Shown here: piece by piece, positions 1-11,211 of the stretch
Position numbering within the stretch: position 1 is the stretch's first letter
How the letters are laid out: each line of letters begins with the position of its first letter
DNA from: Evernia prunastri
Lineage: Eukaryota; Ascomycota; Lecanoromycetes; Lecanorales; Parmeliaceae
Assembly: GCA_003184365.1 (NCBI GenBank)
Contig: NKYR01000084.1
Span: forward strand, 62,001-126,000
Length of the DNA stretch: 64,000 nucleotides
Direction: 5' to 3'
Program-made: the position numbers and the translations under genes
Notes under the pieces: generated by a model
Database searches by the model: none
Seen by the model: only the letters and a program-made list of their open reading frames with translations
Told to the model about the DNA's origin: nothing

Positions 1-510
1 AACATCAGTCAATGATGGCACATCTTGCAGCATCGTCTATACTCACTCAAGAGTCCACCCAACGCTCTACCAGCGAGAGCCACCCAGAAGTTGGTGGCGA
101 AGCCAACAATGAGCAGCGATATGAGCGTCCCCGTACATCCGATGAGCAAGACGGGCTTCCGGCCCATTCGATCGGATACGCCACCCCATGCGAGGCCAGT
201 CAAAGATTCGGCGAGGGCGAAGGATGAGATGAAGATGCCAGCCCAGAAAGATGCACTGGATCTATCGCCGATGTGGAAGTCTTTTACCATGACCCATGCG
301 TAGGGAAAGCATGATGCGAGGGCTATTGGTTCGGCAACTCGACATATTGCTGGCAAAGGTATGAGCAGGGGTTCGCCAGGAGAGGAGAGGAGGAGGGGGG
401 GGTGGGGAGGAGGAGGCGGGGGAGGAAGACGTACCTAGTATGAGGAGCTGTATGGTTGGGAAGCTGTCGGTGTTGTTGGGCTTGTGTCTTGAAGCATTGG
501 TCAATACCAT
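1..510 (-). CDS. MFS transporter, DHA1-like, 5' part only (runs off left edge)
   Basis: This is the N-terminal part of a major facilitator superfamily carrier, probably a proton-coupled efflux pump. Exon 1 is 435-510, with the ATG at 510-508. An 85-bp intron (350-434, donor GTACGT, acceptor CAG) follows, and exon 2 is 47-349. The joined reading gives ...LLILAICRVAEPIAL..., the usual TM1 start of fungal DHA1 pumps related to yeast YCR023C and plant ZIF-like carriers. The MFS signature between TM2 and TM3 is present as GGVSDRMGRKPVLL, followed by GRALGGLL. A further donor, GTGAGT, begins at position 46, and a branch-like TGACTGAT lies close to position 1, so the acceptor should fall just outside the window. 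About 127 residues are visible. Substrate cannot be inferred. The divergent neighbour is a secreted protein gene 1.8 kb away. Confidence 0.85.
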
Positions 511-2289
511 TTCCTCGGGAAGATATATGATTCTCACAGTACACAACCGTGAGCTTGTTCTTTTAAGATACCAAGTCAAGCAGTTGTGCTTGTTGTGTGT
601 CTGTGTATATGATTTGGCTCAAAGTGAGGCTCGATGATGTATGAGGAGTGAGGAGAGTGAAGTGAAGGAAGTATTCGGAATGGCACGGGGTGGTGCAGCA
701 GAGTAAGTAAGTAAGTATTCAAGGGTGAAGGGGAAGAAGGAGAAGAAGGGGAAGAAGATGGAGGGCGGAAGTGGACCGTTGAATTATTTCATCCTGCAGC
801 TGCAGCGGGGGGGAGAAATGATAATTGAAATATCCATGAAGAATTTTGTAGATCATTCTTTTCAAAACCGTTGCGCTAAGCTCGAAGAGGTAAGCATGAT
901 ACCCACTTAAGTGCATCTGGCCAATCGTTCTTCATCATCCCGCGCCGCGATCTTCTTATCAGCAGTCTGGTCTACCCCACGGCGCTGCTCTGCTCTGTTG
1001 TTTTGCCCCGACGACCAGCAATGCGACAATGTATAGTAATCGTAGGAGACGCACAATGGACCTCGCAAACCCTCCCGCCAGACAAGGTAGGAGCCATTCA
1101 GAGAGATGCATTGTTGTACTGTACTCCTACCTACATTTACCATTACACTAGCCCTCGTGTCGACTGCAGATGAGGGGTGCCGATCGATCAACAAACCGTT
1201 GCAAATCCACTCACCACTTCTGTTTAGCAACGACTGCATCTGCAACTAGATTCTCCGTATCCCGAGCGTTCGGAGTGAGCACTTCAGCAGATCAAAAGGA
1301 CTTGCAAGTTGCAGCAGCAAAAGAATGGGTTTGTGAACTCTGCACTTCGGAATGGTGGAAGGTTGTTGCTTTGCAAAGATAAGGAACTTCCGAGCTTTTC
1401 CTTCTCCTTCTTTCCCAAGACATGGCACGCGAAAGGCGGTCAAGCAGTTTCGCAGTGAATCATTGCTTCATCAATGACTAAGTAACCCAAAGGCTAGACC
1501 ACAGCAAAATCACGCTCATGCAGACATGTCTGAGCTAGGTACTCCGCATGTATGATCATCCTACTTGCAGCCTCTTCACTCCGTACCGAGTAAAGTATTC
1601 TTGTACGAAGACCGCACTCGTTGATATAGCCCTTCACTGACAGTCTTGGGAGCCTTGCCAAATTGCTCCCCCGTCCACACCATGCATACCAAGGTACTCA
1701 CCTATACAGTATACCTATTATCTATTACGATAGCTACGTACTTCCAGACTATGTGTTTCGAGCTCTCCTTAGCCGCTCATCCTGAATGATCAATCATTTG
1801 TTTCGTGCATTTCCCCAGGTACCTACGAGCAGTGAGTGGGGCGGCTCAACGAGCGCTTATTCCCCGTGGCCCGCGTTCATCAAACATCGCAGGAAGGTGC
1901 TACCTCCTGAACAATGCAGATTTCGGCATCTTTTCTACCAGTGATTGTGGTCTGTGTGAGACATGGTGTGCTTGAGAGATGAGTGACCAGGGCTCTGTAT
2001 GTTTCATCGTCCTTTGTCAAACAATTCAACCTCCCAGGCATGCGCATTGATGGTCCTCTTCGGGGGGCACGGAGATGAACCTATTTCCTTCTCATACAAA
2101 TACTTTGGGACAGATTGTCCTCAATACGACCCGTCGCCTTCTCACGCTCATTGTTTCAGTCATTGTCTTGTTTCCCAACTCTTGCTGTATCTCACACTCG
2201 TTTCTGAACTGCAAGACAGTCTTCCCTTCTATCTTCCATTCTTGTGAGCACAATACCTACATTTCCACGTTAATTTACTGCTTCTCGTA
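511..2289. other. Intergenic region between divergent genes
   Basis: These 1.78 kb separate the left-edge MFS gene and the secreted protein gene, so they hold both promoters. An (AGTA)n-like run lies near 702-716 and a purine-rich run at 725-765. Pyrimidine-rich sequence at about 2150-2280 precedes the ATG at 2290 and fits a 5' UTR. Short open frames here lack signal sequences, motifs or splice-consistent extensions, and I see no supported gene. Confidence 0.6.
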
Positions 2290-3780
2290 ATGATGTTGCT
2301 CGGTTTGGCCTCGCTCCTATCAGCAGCTTCTCTGGCCAGCGGCGCCAGCATTCACCGCCGTGATCCAGATATCCTCAATGCCCGTCAAGACTCAGGTGAC
2401 CCAGGTCTCCAAACCATTCCTACATCAGCCAAGCCCGACAATACCTTCAGTAATGGCGCTCCGATGATCGCTGGCCCGCCGACGACAAGCGATATCCCCC
2501 CACCTGTTTACGGCAACCGGACCCTTGACCTCCCTTTCGGTCGTCTTTACGTACGTAATTTTGGAGTTCAAAAATGCTGTTTCTCGAACCAAATGTAGAG
2601 CCTTGAGAAAACTCGAACGAGCCTTTGCTCGGCAGAAATATCTCAGACCTCAGTGTCCCGTCTCGATCAGATTATACTGACTCCAAAATCTTTCATCCAG
2701 CATGGCAACATGAAATTCTTCCCTGCCGGGCAATTGAACTCGGCGACCGGCGACACAGACCTGTGGTTACCCCAAGGAACCGACTCGGCAACCCAGAGTG
2801 CTTGCGGCATACCCGACAATGCGTTCTCGATCAGCAAAGTCGCCATCCACCCCTACTTCCTCAAATACGCGGACCTCAGCCGTAAGCTATCCAGCCAAGC
2901 TTGCCCTTTTTGACACGAGACATCCAACGCTGACTTGGGCTTGAACCCCAGGGTACTGCATGCAGGACGTGTGCATCTCGTTCTGGAGCGAAGACGGCTC
3001 GTCGGACATGATGCTCAAAGTCACCGACATCTGCTCCACGGACCCCAACGATCCGACTTCCTGCGCGACTCCGGCGGACATCAAGGTGGATCGGACCAAG
3101 GCAAAGATCATGGAAAAGCTCGGTAGCGCCCCAACGGGCGACGTGTACCCCGAGCAGATATGGTGGTTCTTCATGAAATGTTGGGACGATGTAAGTATGG
3201 GGCATTCCCCGATCTCAACAAAACTTAATCATACAAAAGAGCAATCCTCATCATCGCCATTTCTATCCCTTGACTGACAATCCCCCCCCCTCCACAGGGT
3301 CTCGTCCAACCCGCCTACGCCGACAATTGGTTCGCGCAACCCGCCCTCCCCAACAACCTCGGCTGGGCGCAATCCGCTCAACATCAACAATGGGTGAACA
3401 ACCAGGCCTCCTACCCGCAGCACAACCCGCCATTGCCCCTCTACTTCAACGGCGCGTACGACCCCGTCCGCGACAACACCTCCTCGCCGCCGATTGAAGA
3501 CTTCGACCCGAACGAGACGTACAGCTGGTCGCCGATCGCGGGCGGCAAAGGCTGGGGCAACCCGTCCGGAGCGGCGAGCGGGACGAGCAGCGACAGCGAG
3601 GAAGCCGCCTCCGGCTCCTCCGTCACGTCCGCTGCCCCAGACGCCAGCGCCAGCACCCAAGCAGGCGGTGCAGGCGGTGTGGGAAGTCCTACGAGCACCT
3701 CCGCCGCTCCTCCCGCGCAGTCTAGCTCCTCTGGTGCTGCCGACGACGACTCCGGAGACGAGGACTGCGATGAGCTGTGA
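2290..3780 (+). CDS. Secreted double-psi beta-barrel (expansin/barwin-like) protein
   Basis: I model four exons, 2290-2550, 2701-2881, 2952-3190 and 3298-3780, giving 387 residues; all introns have GT...AG ends and keep frame. Residues 1-19 form a signal peptide, with a dibasic HRRD site shortly after that suits Kex2-type cutting. The core (about 85-240) has the order FGRLYHGNMKFF, ACGIPDN, YCMQDVCISFW, KVTDIC, which matches the double-psi beta-barrel pattern of expansin- and RlpA-like proteins (ACG, then paired cysteines, then VxDxC). A conserved-looking IWWFFMKCWDDG segment follows. The last 110 residues are Ser/Ala/Gly-rich, consistent with a linker or O-glycosylated stalk. The product ends in CDEL after an acidic run. 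Known relatives bind or loosen polysaccharide without hydrolysis; the actual ligand here is unknown. Confidence 0.75.
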
Positions 3781-4157
3781 TTTGGAGGCCAGCGCTCAAT
3801 GTATTGATCGAATGTTCCCCATGATCTGGTATAAGGGCATGGGAGAGGGAGGAGGGGAGACTGGTATCAAGCGTGAACGTTAGTAACAGGGTTTTTTGCG
3901 GGATTTCCGGGAGGAAACTTACACGAAAGCTGGGGGATTATGCTGGTTCATAGTGTCCCTCGCTATGACGCCCCGAGTTGGTTGGCCACGTATCGCAGGA
4001 TTTGTAATCTTAATATCCCAATATCAAATCCTTGCGTCAAAATCCTTTTGTTTCCAAAGCCGTGCGGATGCCTCGGTGACTCGTATCGTTCTTCCCCATC
4101 TCCCATTTCATTTCGTTGATGCATCCATTCAAAACCCCTCGTTGCCCCAACCTCTCC
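3781..4157. other. 3' region of the secreted protein gene
   Basis: This 377-bp spacer lies between the stop of the secreted protein and the end of the possible membrane protein on the other strand. It should contain both 3' UTRs. I see no coding signal or structured element. Confidence 0.5.
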
Positions 4158-4484
4158 TCACACAAGACTGCACGCCACCATCCTCACCGGCGGATAAGAG
4201 TTCAACCTTACCCTCCTCTTCCCTTGCTCCCTCCGCGTCCTCCGCCGCCGCAGCGACCGGCACGCGGAAACGGCGAGGATGCACAGCCCCAGCGCGATCA
4301 TGGCGAGCGCGATGAGCCAGGGCCGGGAGATGACGAGGGAATACTCCCCGCTCCAGGAGGGGAGGCGGTGCCATGGCGGTGATGCTGCTGGTGGTGAATA
4401 GTGGGTGGGATCGGGGGTGTGGGGTTGGGCGATGGCGACGTTGACGTTGGGGCCTAGTTTGGCGACGAGGGGGACTTTGGGCAT
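4158..4484 (-). CDS. Possible small single-pass membrane protein (108 aa)
   Basis: The frame starts at an ATG with a purine-rich context (CACCAAAAATG). It encodes a Pro/His-containing N-terminal part, one clear hydrophobic helix (about 55-76, SRPWLIALAMIALGLCILAV) and then a strongly basic stretch (RSLRRRRTRREQGKRR), the positive-inside arrangement of a single-pass protein. A donor-like GTAAGG near codon 90 could remove part of the tail, but no branch point supports it. I do not recognise a family. The opposite strand is also open here because the region is GC-rich, so the gene call rests on the membrane helix and the start context only. Confidence 0.35.
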   Translation of the reverse strand: MPKVPLVAKLGPNVNVAIAQPHTPDPTHYSPPAASPPWHRLPSWSGEYSLVISRPWLIALAMIALGLCILAVSACRSLRRRRTRREQGKRRVRLNSYPPVRMVACSLV

Positions 4485-7400
4485 TTTTGGTGGGGGGTGG
4501 GGGGTGGGGGGTGTTTTGTGGGGGAGACGAGTGGTGGTGGTGGGGGCCGTCGTTGAGATGTGGTGTATGTCACATATGAGATGCAGGGACCGTCTGATGG
4601 ATGTCTTGATAGACGATGGACGGATGGACAGGCCTTTTCAGGAAAAGACGCAAGAAAGAAGTGACAAGACAGCCAGCAATGCGCAGTAGAGTAGCTATTC
4701 AAGACCTCTGTAACATCCTCCGAAACAGAGGGAAAATCGGAAACCAGCTAGGTACTTATCTATTCTTCCGCAGCGCAAGTGTCCAATCTCGCGACACCAG
4801 TCGGGCGGTGCAAAGCGAATAATGGTTCTTCGTATTCATGGTGGACGGAGAGATTCGAACGAAGGAGCGAACGAGCGGCCCGCAACCAACACGAAGGTTG
4901 CAATTATTGTTGTAGAGTACCATAGATGATTGGGATGTGGGGGGGGGGGGGTAACAACAGGTCGAACAGCGCGCCTACGTAACTATAACATCCAACAATG
5001 TTAATAACCATCTAGAGTAGATGAAATTGATAACAGCGAAAGCAGGAAGCTCGGGTCTTGAAACAGCTGGTTACCCCGCAAGAACAGCATCTGGGGAATA
5101 ATTCCATCTGGGCAAATAATAATGCTTGTATCAGATAGACTGCTAGGTGCGGTCCGTCGGTATAAGATTTCTTGGGAGAGCCGGAGAGTGGAAGGCAGAT
5201 GGCGGAGCAAGTCGAAACGTGCCAGCAAGTGTACGGCAGGGCTGCAACGTGTGGGAGTGGAAGCAGATTTATTAGGCTTGCAGTGCCGCGTTGGCGCAGC
5301 ACTCACGCCCAACAAAGCCTGAGTACGAGGCCTTGGCAAGGGATGCGTGGGAGTGCGAATGCGAGATCTCGGTACTCTATTATGCGATAGTCAGAGTACT
5401 CGGCCAGCTACGAGATCAACCTGTACGTGGTGCTGACTACGAACCTTCCTTATGGGAGAGCCAATAGATCTCATCCTCCTTCCGCCAACCCAGCATATCG
5501 CCAAAGCCGGATTTCTTATTAGCAGCCACCTCGATCGGTTCCCCCTTACGCCAATATACCACCTATCGAAGAACGACATACTATGACACGCCATCGCCCC
5601 TAATCCGACGGTTCCTCTACTGTCTTCAGATCACGCGTCTGAATACATGTTTAGAAGAGACTCTGGGACGTCGATATCTCTTTCACGAATATCGTATGAG
5701 CTTAGATTTACTATGGGTACTCGACTCTTGATAAGGTTAGATGGGAGTTATCTAGAGAGTGGTTAGTCAACATCACTGTGGAATGGTTTGACCCTCTTTC
5801 ACGTGCGAAATATTAGAATATCTATATGCTCTCGATACAAGTTGTGTGGCAGGTGCATGGAGAGGGTATCGGGGACAGGATACTCTCGAGAGTGGTTCCT
5901 TGTGCAAAAGAGGAATCAGGTCGCTATGGACTCTAAGGGCAGCTATGATTGGACGATGAAGTGGCTTTTCAGGACACAGAAGGGTTATACACGAGATCTT
6001 CAGTATATCTGAAGGTCTTGAGGTATCATATACATATCTATCGCAACCCTGTAGAAGTGGCCCCCCGTACACCCCCAGGATAAAAACAATATAAACCAAT
6101 TCATGTCCAAGATAGTCAGAGTACTCTTCCGTTGGCCTTTTATGGTGATGTGATCGATAAGATAAAATTATCATCTTCGAGGACACGGGCACCACGTGGT
6201 CCTGTATATTTTCAATGTGGATGCTGTCAAGGACCAGATGTCGCCCAGCTTGAAAGATCTCGGCGGTTTCTGGTCGAAATGTCGCCCAAGAATTAGATTT
6301 CACACAGGACAGAAAGTGTACCTACTTGAACATCGAGCAAGACTCATCACGGCTGATAGTGAAAGATATAGCGTCACTTAGCGATAGGTGCTCAGCCTCA
6401 CGCGATGAACAGTACTCTTACTCAAGCGAGTCAAGTAAAAAAAAGAATGACGTTGGGTCGATGGGTGGAAAGATCTGCAGTATAAATGATAAATTAAATT
6501 TGTGCAAGGTACCCGCCCTGAAAAGCTTGGAACTTGCAAGACCGGAAAGCCGTTGAGACTTGCGTCAAGCCACCAGCACCGGGTAAGAACAAGCTACCTA
6601 TACCTATAACATATAATCTCCATCGCTTACATCCTTTCCCAATCCCACTACACACGACTACTGCAAGTCTGTAAGCAGGTAAGCAGCTACCATGAGGCTC
6701 TTCAACGACTTGGATAGCTTCCATTACCATGTGTTTCCTTTCCCGCTACTCTCGCTCTCCAAGGGAACCTTGTCTCTTTGCTCTCATCTCCTATAGTACA
6801 TCCCCTTTCGGCTGGGCAAGGCTTTAGTTGTTGATCTCTCATCTGCTTTTTCGAGCTATTGCTCCTCTCCAATTTTCCTACACGCATGCGCTTTGAGCGA
6901 TTGAAATGTCTGTCATTCTGGTTCATGGTCCCAGAGCATGCGTCGCAGCAGTGAGCAGAGACGAATACTGGTCGGCTGTCAGGTAGGTTGTCGCCTATGC
7001 TTCATTTTCCTACTGTTCAAGTCGCAACACTGGCCCTGGCGTTATGTCAAAAACCTATTTCGGCAAGGTGCTTCTGGCAAAGCCCGTGCGACGGTGCAAG
7101 CCTCTTCGACTGCCGGGCGCCTCCTTCCAAGGGTCTTAAGGCTACTACGGACATGATAGAAGACTAGCAGGGTATCACAGAATTGAAGCGTTGAGCAAAC
7201 CTGTATTTGCTGACCCTAACGGCGGATGAGACCGCATGAGCGGTGAGATCGAGAGTCGAATCCATGCGAGGAGAAGAACTAGAAAAGAACGTTCCGAGCG
7301 CTTTACCAGCCACGACGTCAAGGTATCATCATCAAGCACTTTAGTACAGAGTCTTTTTCAACTTGAAGATAGCCGTTGAACTGGTCGACAGCCGTGCGAC

Positions 7401-7806
7401 TTGGCCAGACATGGTCAAGTCTGCGCCCAATGACACACGCCTGAATGTACCCGACGGCTCAAGCAGGGTTCTCCTATACATGCTGGCGGTTACCTCATCT
7501 CCTTTGCCATCAACTAGCACCGGCACTCTTTTTTGAGCATGATATGTAGGTCAGAGAGTACAATGATGGCTTGCTAAAGGTATGACAGCAAGCCTCAGCT
7601 GTCCATGCCTGCAACGTTCGTCGATCCTTCGTCATGGACAGAAGCATCTTAACGAGGACACCTGGAGGGGCATGTCTATATAAAGCCCTCCATTGGCCAT
7701 CATTTCCTGTCTTTTTAATCAGCATCTGACCTTCACCCACAAGTTACAGACATTTATATCTTTATCAACCTTTGTCAGACCATCAAATATCAATATCTCT
7801 CCCAAC
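4485..7806. other. Gene-poor region, about 3.3 kb
   Basis: I find no supportable gene here. The content includes a G-rich purine tract (4491-4515), a run of Gs near 4938-4951, and AT-richer DNA from about 5000 to 7600 with frequent stops in all frames. The longest open frame (complement 5773-6303) has no motif, signal peptide or membrane segment. The right end carries the promoter of the secreted protein gene at 7807. The stretch could include decayed repeats, but I see no terminal repeats or transposase-like residues. Confidence 0.5.
7677..7684 (+). promoter_or_regulatory. TATA box of the small secreted protein gene
   Basis: TATATAAA lies 123 bp upstream of the ATG at 7807, followed by a C/T-rich and then A/T-rich leader without an intervening ATG in good context. 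This is a strong match for a core promoter element. The exact transcription start is not determinable. Confidence 0.6.
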
Positions 7807-8563
7807 ATGAAGACCTCATTCTTCTCATGCTTGGCATTGGCCAGCTCATTCGCATTCGCCGCCCCAGCTGTTGACAGCGCCCTAGTCGACCGTGCCACAG
7901 TGTCTCCCTACTACGCTCCTTCTTTGGCGATTCTCATCAATCTCTATTCAGAAGTCAAACAATACACTGCTGCAATGAGTGAGTCGACCGTCTAGCCTCA
8001 CAAACTTCAATCGGAATGGTTTGGCACTATGCCCAAACCACCGGTTCTTATGGCAGATGACTGACATACCCTTCCTCAGACGTTACCTCCGCGACTCTGA
8101 AGCCCCATACCGCAGGCCAAGATACGGCCGCCGTCAACGCTACGTACAAATCGAACATCGCCTCGATCAACACCGCCATCACCAGCGCTACTGCCGACAT
8201 CAAAAAGACTCTGGCCAGCCCTCCCCCCGCTAAGCGTGAAATCGCTCTTGCTTCGCGACAAGCCGCCGTTAGCCTTCCGGGTGAACTGGCTCTGATCATT
8301 GAAGAGATTGGTGGCACATTGAATGAAATCATTGCCACCCTCGGCTTGAGTAAGCAACCTCACTCCCGTTATGGTGCTTTCACAGCTAACCGGTCGACCT
8401 TTCAGCTACCACGCTATCCTTCCTCGGTCCATTGGTGACATCTTTGGGCGCTTTGGTTGCATCTCTCATTCCGGTGGTGAATAATCTCCTGATAGTTGTT
8501 GGACAATTGCTTGACGGAGTCCTCGGAGGATTGAGCGCGGCTTTGCTCGGGCTTACTCTGTAA
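7807..8563 (+). CDS. Small secreted protein with hydrophobic C-terminus (199 aa)
   Basis: I model three exons, 7807-7978, 8080-8349 and 8406-8563. The introns begin GTGAGT and GTAAGC, have CTGAC and CTAAC branch points and end in CAG, and the frame is kept across both junctions. Residues 1-18 are a typical signal peptide (MKTSFFSCLALASSFAFA). The middle is Ala/Thr/Ile-rich and probably helical, with a PAKRE site near 113 that could be cut by a Kex2-type protease. The last 50 residues are very hydrophobic and rich in Leu, Val and Gly, with no charged tail. There are no cysteines after the signal peptide, so it is neither a hydrophobin nor a typical cysteine-rich effector. I do not recognise a family with certainty; a cell-wall or surface-active role is inference. 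Confidence 0.75.
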
Positions 8564-8944
8564 GCAGGCTTGGTTGAACGTGTATGCCATGGAGAATTCA
8601 GATCTCTTGCAGGCGGAACGCAAGAGTGTATGTATCCAGCAATGACAATAGATAATACTTGAATTTCGAAAGATCCTGAATGAAATCTGGAATGTTTTTC
8701 GAGTAACTGAATACAGAATAAAATATGAGATGATTAACAGGGTAAATGAAGAGCTTCATAGGGGCGGAAGCAAAACAAACCTTTCCCAATTGGGAAAGCT
8801 GTTAGCCGAGACTTGTCCTCTCCTTGAAATAATACAACATACTCCATACTCCGTACGTAGATCGACATCAAAATTCCTACCAATAACCCTAACTTCGAAA
8901 GTAGACCCTGTAGCTGAGTATCTTAGAACGATTTCCTAGCATTG
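8564..8944. other. 3' flank of the secreted protein gene, up to the MITE
   Basis: About 380 bp of AT-rich DNA lie between the stop codon and the target duplication of the miniature element. It probably holds the 3' UTR. No gene or structured element is visible. Confidence 0.45.
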
Positions 8945-8946
8945 TA

Positions 8947-9201
8947 CTCAGGCCGGTTTTTAATATTTGGCCACTTAGCCTAATTGAGTAAGGTTGCTTC
9001 AGAGTCAGTACTTCCTATCTCGACAAAGAAGACGATTTTAAAAAATCTTCTGGCTGCAAAGTCGTAGAGCAGTACTAGGAGAGTACCTTTTGTACCAATG
9101 TCATTTTCATAGAAGCTTTTGATGAGAAGTTATCTGTAGTACACAGATAATGCACTTATCCAAGATAGGGAAAGTGGCCAAATATTAAAAACCGGCCTGA
9201 C
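8947..9201. mobile_element. MITE with 29-bp terminal inverted repeats and TA target duplication
   Basis: A 29-bp sequence at 8948-8976 (starting TCAGGCCGGTTTTT) is repeated perfectly in inverted orientation at 9172-9200. One extra base at each end, then TA on both sides (8945-8946 and 9202-9203), gives the TA duplication expected of Tc1/mariner or pogo-type elements. The element is 255 bp, AT-rich inside and non-coding, so it must rely on a transposase elsewhere. Identical ends suggest a fairly recent insertion. It sits between the secreted protein gene and the TMEM135-like gene, in non-coding DNA. Confidence 0.85.
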
Positions 9202-9419
9202 TATAGCTTGAACATTAAGAACTTTTAAGCCTCCCATTGGATCTGACAGGGGCAATGGCCCCCAAAAGTGAGCCCGGGTTGGGTGCAAGTCCGAGTGAAG
9301 TCTAAGCGCACTGGCAACTCCGTACTTGGCGCCGAATCTTGGCGTGTACAGGACTACTCAGTTCACAATTCACAATGTCTCAATGATTGACATTCTTTCT
9401 TTCTGACCACCAAACGGTA

Positions 9420-11211
9420 ATGGCACCTTCAGACCCTTATCCTTCCCCACCACCCAGTCCCGCCCAGATCAAAGCCGACCCCATTCTCCGCAACGCGCTC
9501 CGCTACACCCTCAGCGCGAAAGAATACAAGACTCTCCACCAATATCTCATATCTCGCTCACCACCATCAGTCAGGAAGCGAGCGCTGCCACCACCGAAAT
9601 ATGCCGCTCTGGTGCAAACGAAGGACGACTATAATGGCGCGGCGATAAGAGCTTCGTTGCGGGTGTTCATCGCCACGCAGACGAGCTTGAAGCTTTGGGA
9701 ACTGGTGAAGGGGAGTGTGTTTGCTAGAGGGAAACCCCAGAGGTATAAGATGAAATTCGCTCGTGGGAAACCTCCAATTGCTGACTCAAACGGTCGCAGA
9801 GTCAAACCGAAGACCCCCATCCTCAAATCCCCCAACCTCCGGCTCTCCCTCTCCCTCTCCCTCCTCCTCCTCCTCCACCGCCTCCTCTTCCGCTTCTTCT
9901 CCCGCCTCCGCTCGAACCTGCTCACCAAAGAAGCCGCCCCCTTCCGCCGGCGGAATCCCCGCGTCTCCCAATCCCTGACGTCCCGCCTCGCTCCGGCGAT
10001 CGGCGCGAGTCTCGCGGGCTTCGCGCTCGGCGTGTATCCGGGGGATCAGTTGAGGATCACGATCGCGATCTATGTGGCGACGAGATCGCTGGAGTTTGCG
10101 TATGGAGCGTTGGAGGAGGATGGGTGGTTCAAGGGGAAGCCGTGGTGGTGGGGGAGTTGGTTGTTGATGCCGGTGGCTACGGGGCAGTTGTTGCATGCGT
10201 TTGTGTTTGACAGAGATTGTTTCCCGAAGGTATGGGCTCCTCGATTTGAGACAGAAGGAGGCTCTAGATGCTAACGATTTCAGGCGTACGGCGACTTCAT
10301 CCTCGACCACACACCCAACTACGTCCAACACAGACCGATCTCCTACCCCGCAAACCTCTCCTGGCCAAGCACAAACGAAATCGTCGACTCGCTCGCCGAG
10401 ATGTCCCGACTCAATTGGCCGTATGTTTCCCCCGCCCCCCTTCCCCGCCCTTTTCAAGACGCCCCATCCCGCTAACCCACCCCCTCCCAGACCCTTCATA
10501 TCCCCCATCCTCTTCCCCTCAACCCCGACCCTACCGCCCACCCTCACCCGCCTCGCCCCCATAACATCCCCCGCGCACCCATCCCACACCTCCCTCTCCT
10601 GCGCCACCCTCCACCCCGCCACCCCCTCCTGCCTGACGACCTTCCTCCGCTACATCCTGACCGCCTTCCCCGCCCTCGCCAAATTCTTCCTCGCCTACCA
10701 CGCCCTGCTCTCCGTCCCCAAATGGCGGCGCTTCACCCAGGAACCCTCGCGCGCGCTCAACGCCCTCGCGAAACGCGCCCTGCGCACATCGGCCTTCCTC
10801 ACCGGCGCCATCGGCACCTCCTGGGGCTCCATCTGCCTCTTCCAGACGCTGCTGCCGCGGACCCTGGCGCCGTCCGCGCGGTGGGCGCTCGGCGGCGCAA
10901 TGGGCGGGCTGTGGGGCGCCGTCGACCGGCGGGGCGGGCACGGGCACTTCCTCTACAGCGCGCGGGTGAGCATTGACAGCGCGTGGAAGGTCGGAAGGAA
11001 GAGGGGGTGGTGGACGGGCGTGCGGGGCGGGGACGTGCTGCTGTTCGTGGCGGGGCTGGGCGTTGTCAATGTTTGTTTTGAGAGGCACGGGGAGGGGATG
11101 GGCGCGGTGGGGAAGGGGGTTGGGTGGTTGAGGGGGGAGGAGCTGTTTGGGAAGGGAGGGGAGGGGACGGAACATTTGTCTGGCGAGGGGAGGGGAGAAA
11201 AGGGGGATTGA
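9420..11211 (+). CDS. TMEM135-like integral membrane protein
   Basis: The coding parts are 9420-9742, 9800-10229, 10284-10420 and 10491-11211 (536 residues). The first intron, 9743-9799, is 57 bp with GTATAA donor, CTGAC branch and CAG acceptor; it has no stop in frame, and keeping it would give 555 residues. The segments GFALGVYPGDQLR, IYVATRSLEFAYGALEEDGW, WWWGSWLLMPVATGQLLHAF and FPKAYGDFILDHTPNYVQ fit the fungal branch of the TMEM135 family, whose animal member is linked to peroxisomes and mitochondrial dynamics. A second half has further hydrophobic segments (for example TTFLRYILTAFPALAKFFLAY) and a duplicated-looking CLFQTLLP...ARWALGGAMGGLWG core. Third positions are very GC-rich, so the opposite strand is also open. 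Subcellular location in fungi is inferred, not seen. It is convergent with the Cut12-like gene. Confidence 0.8.

Noticed and set aside
5386..6126. 16-bp direct repeat (GATAGTCAGAGTACTC) about 725 bp apart, first read as possible element borders
   Set aside because: A 16-base match is close to chance expectation in 64 kb and there are no inverted ends or coding remnants between the copies.
5773..6303. Open frame of 176 codons on the minus strand
   Set aside because: No motif, signal peptide or membrane segment, atypical codon use and no splice-consistent neighbours; probably chance in gene-poor DNA.
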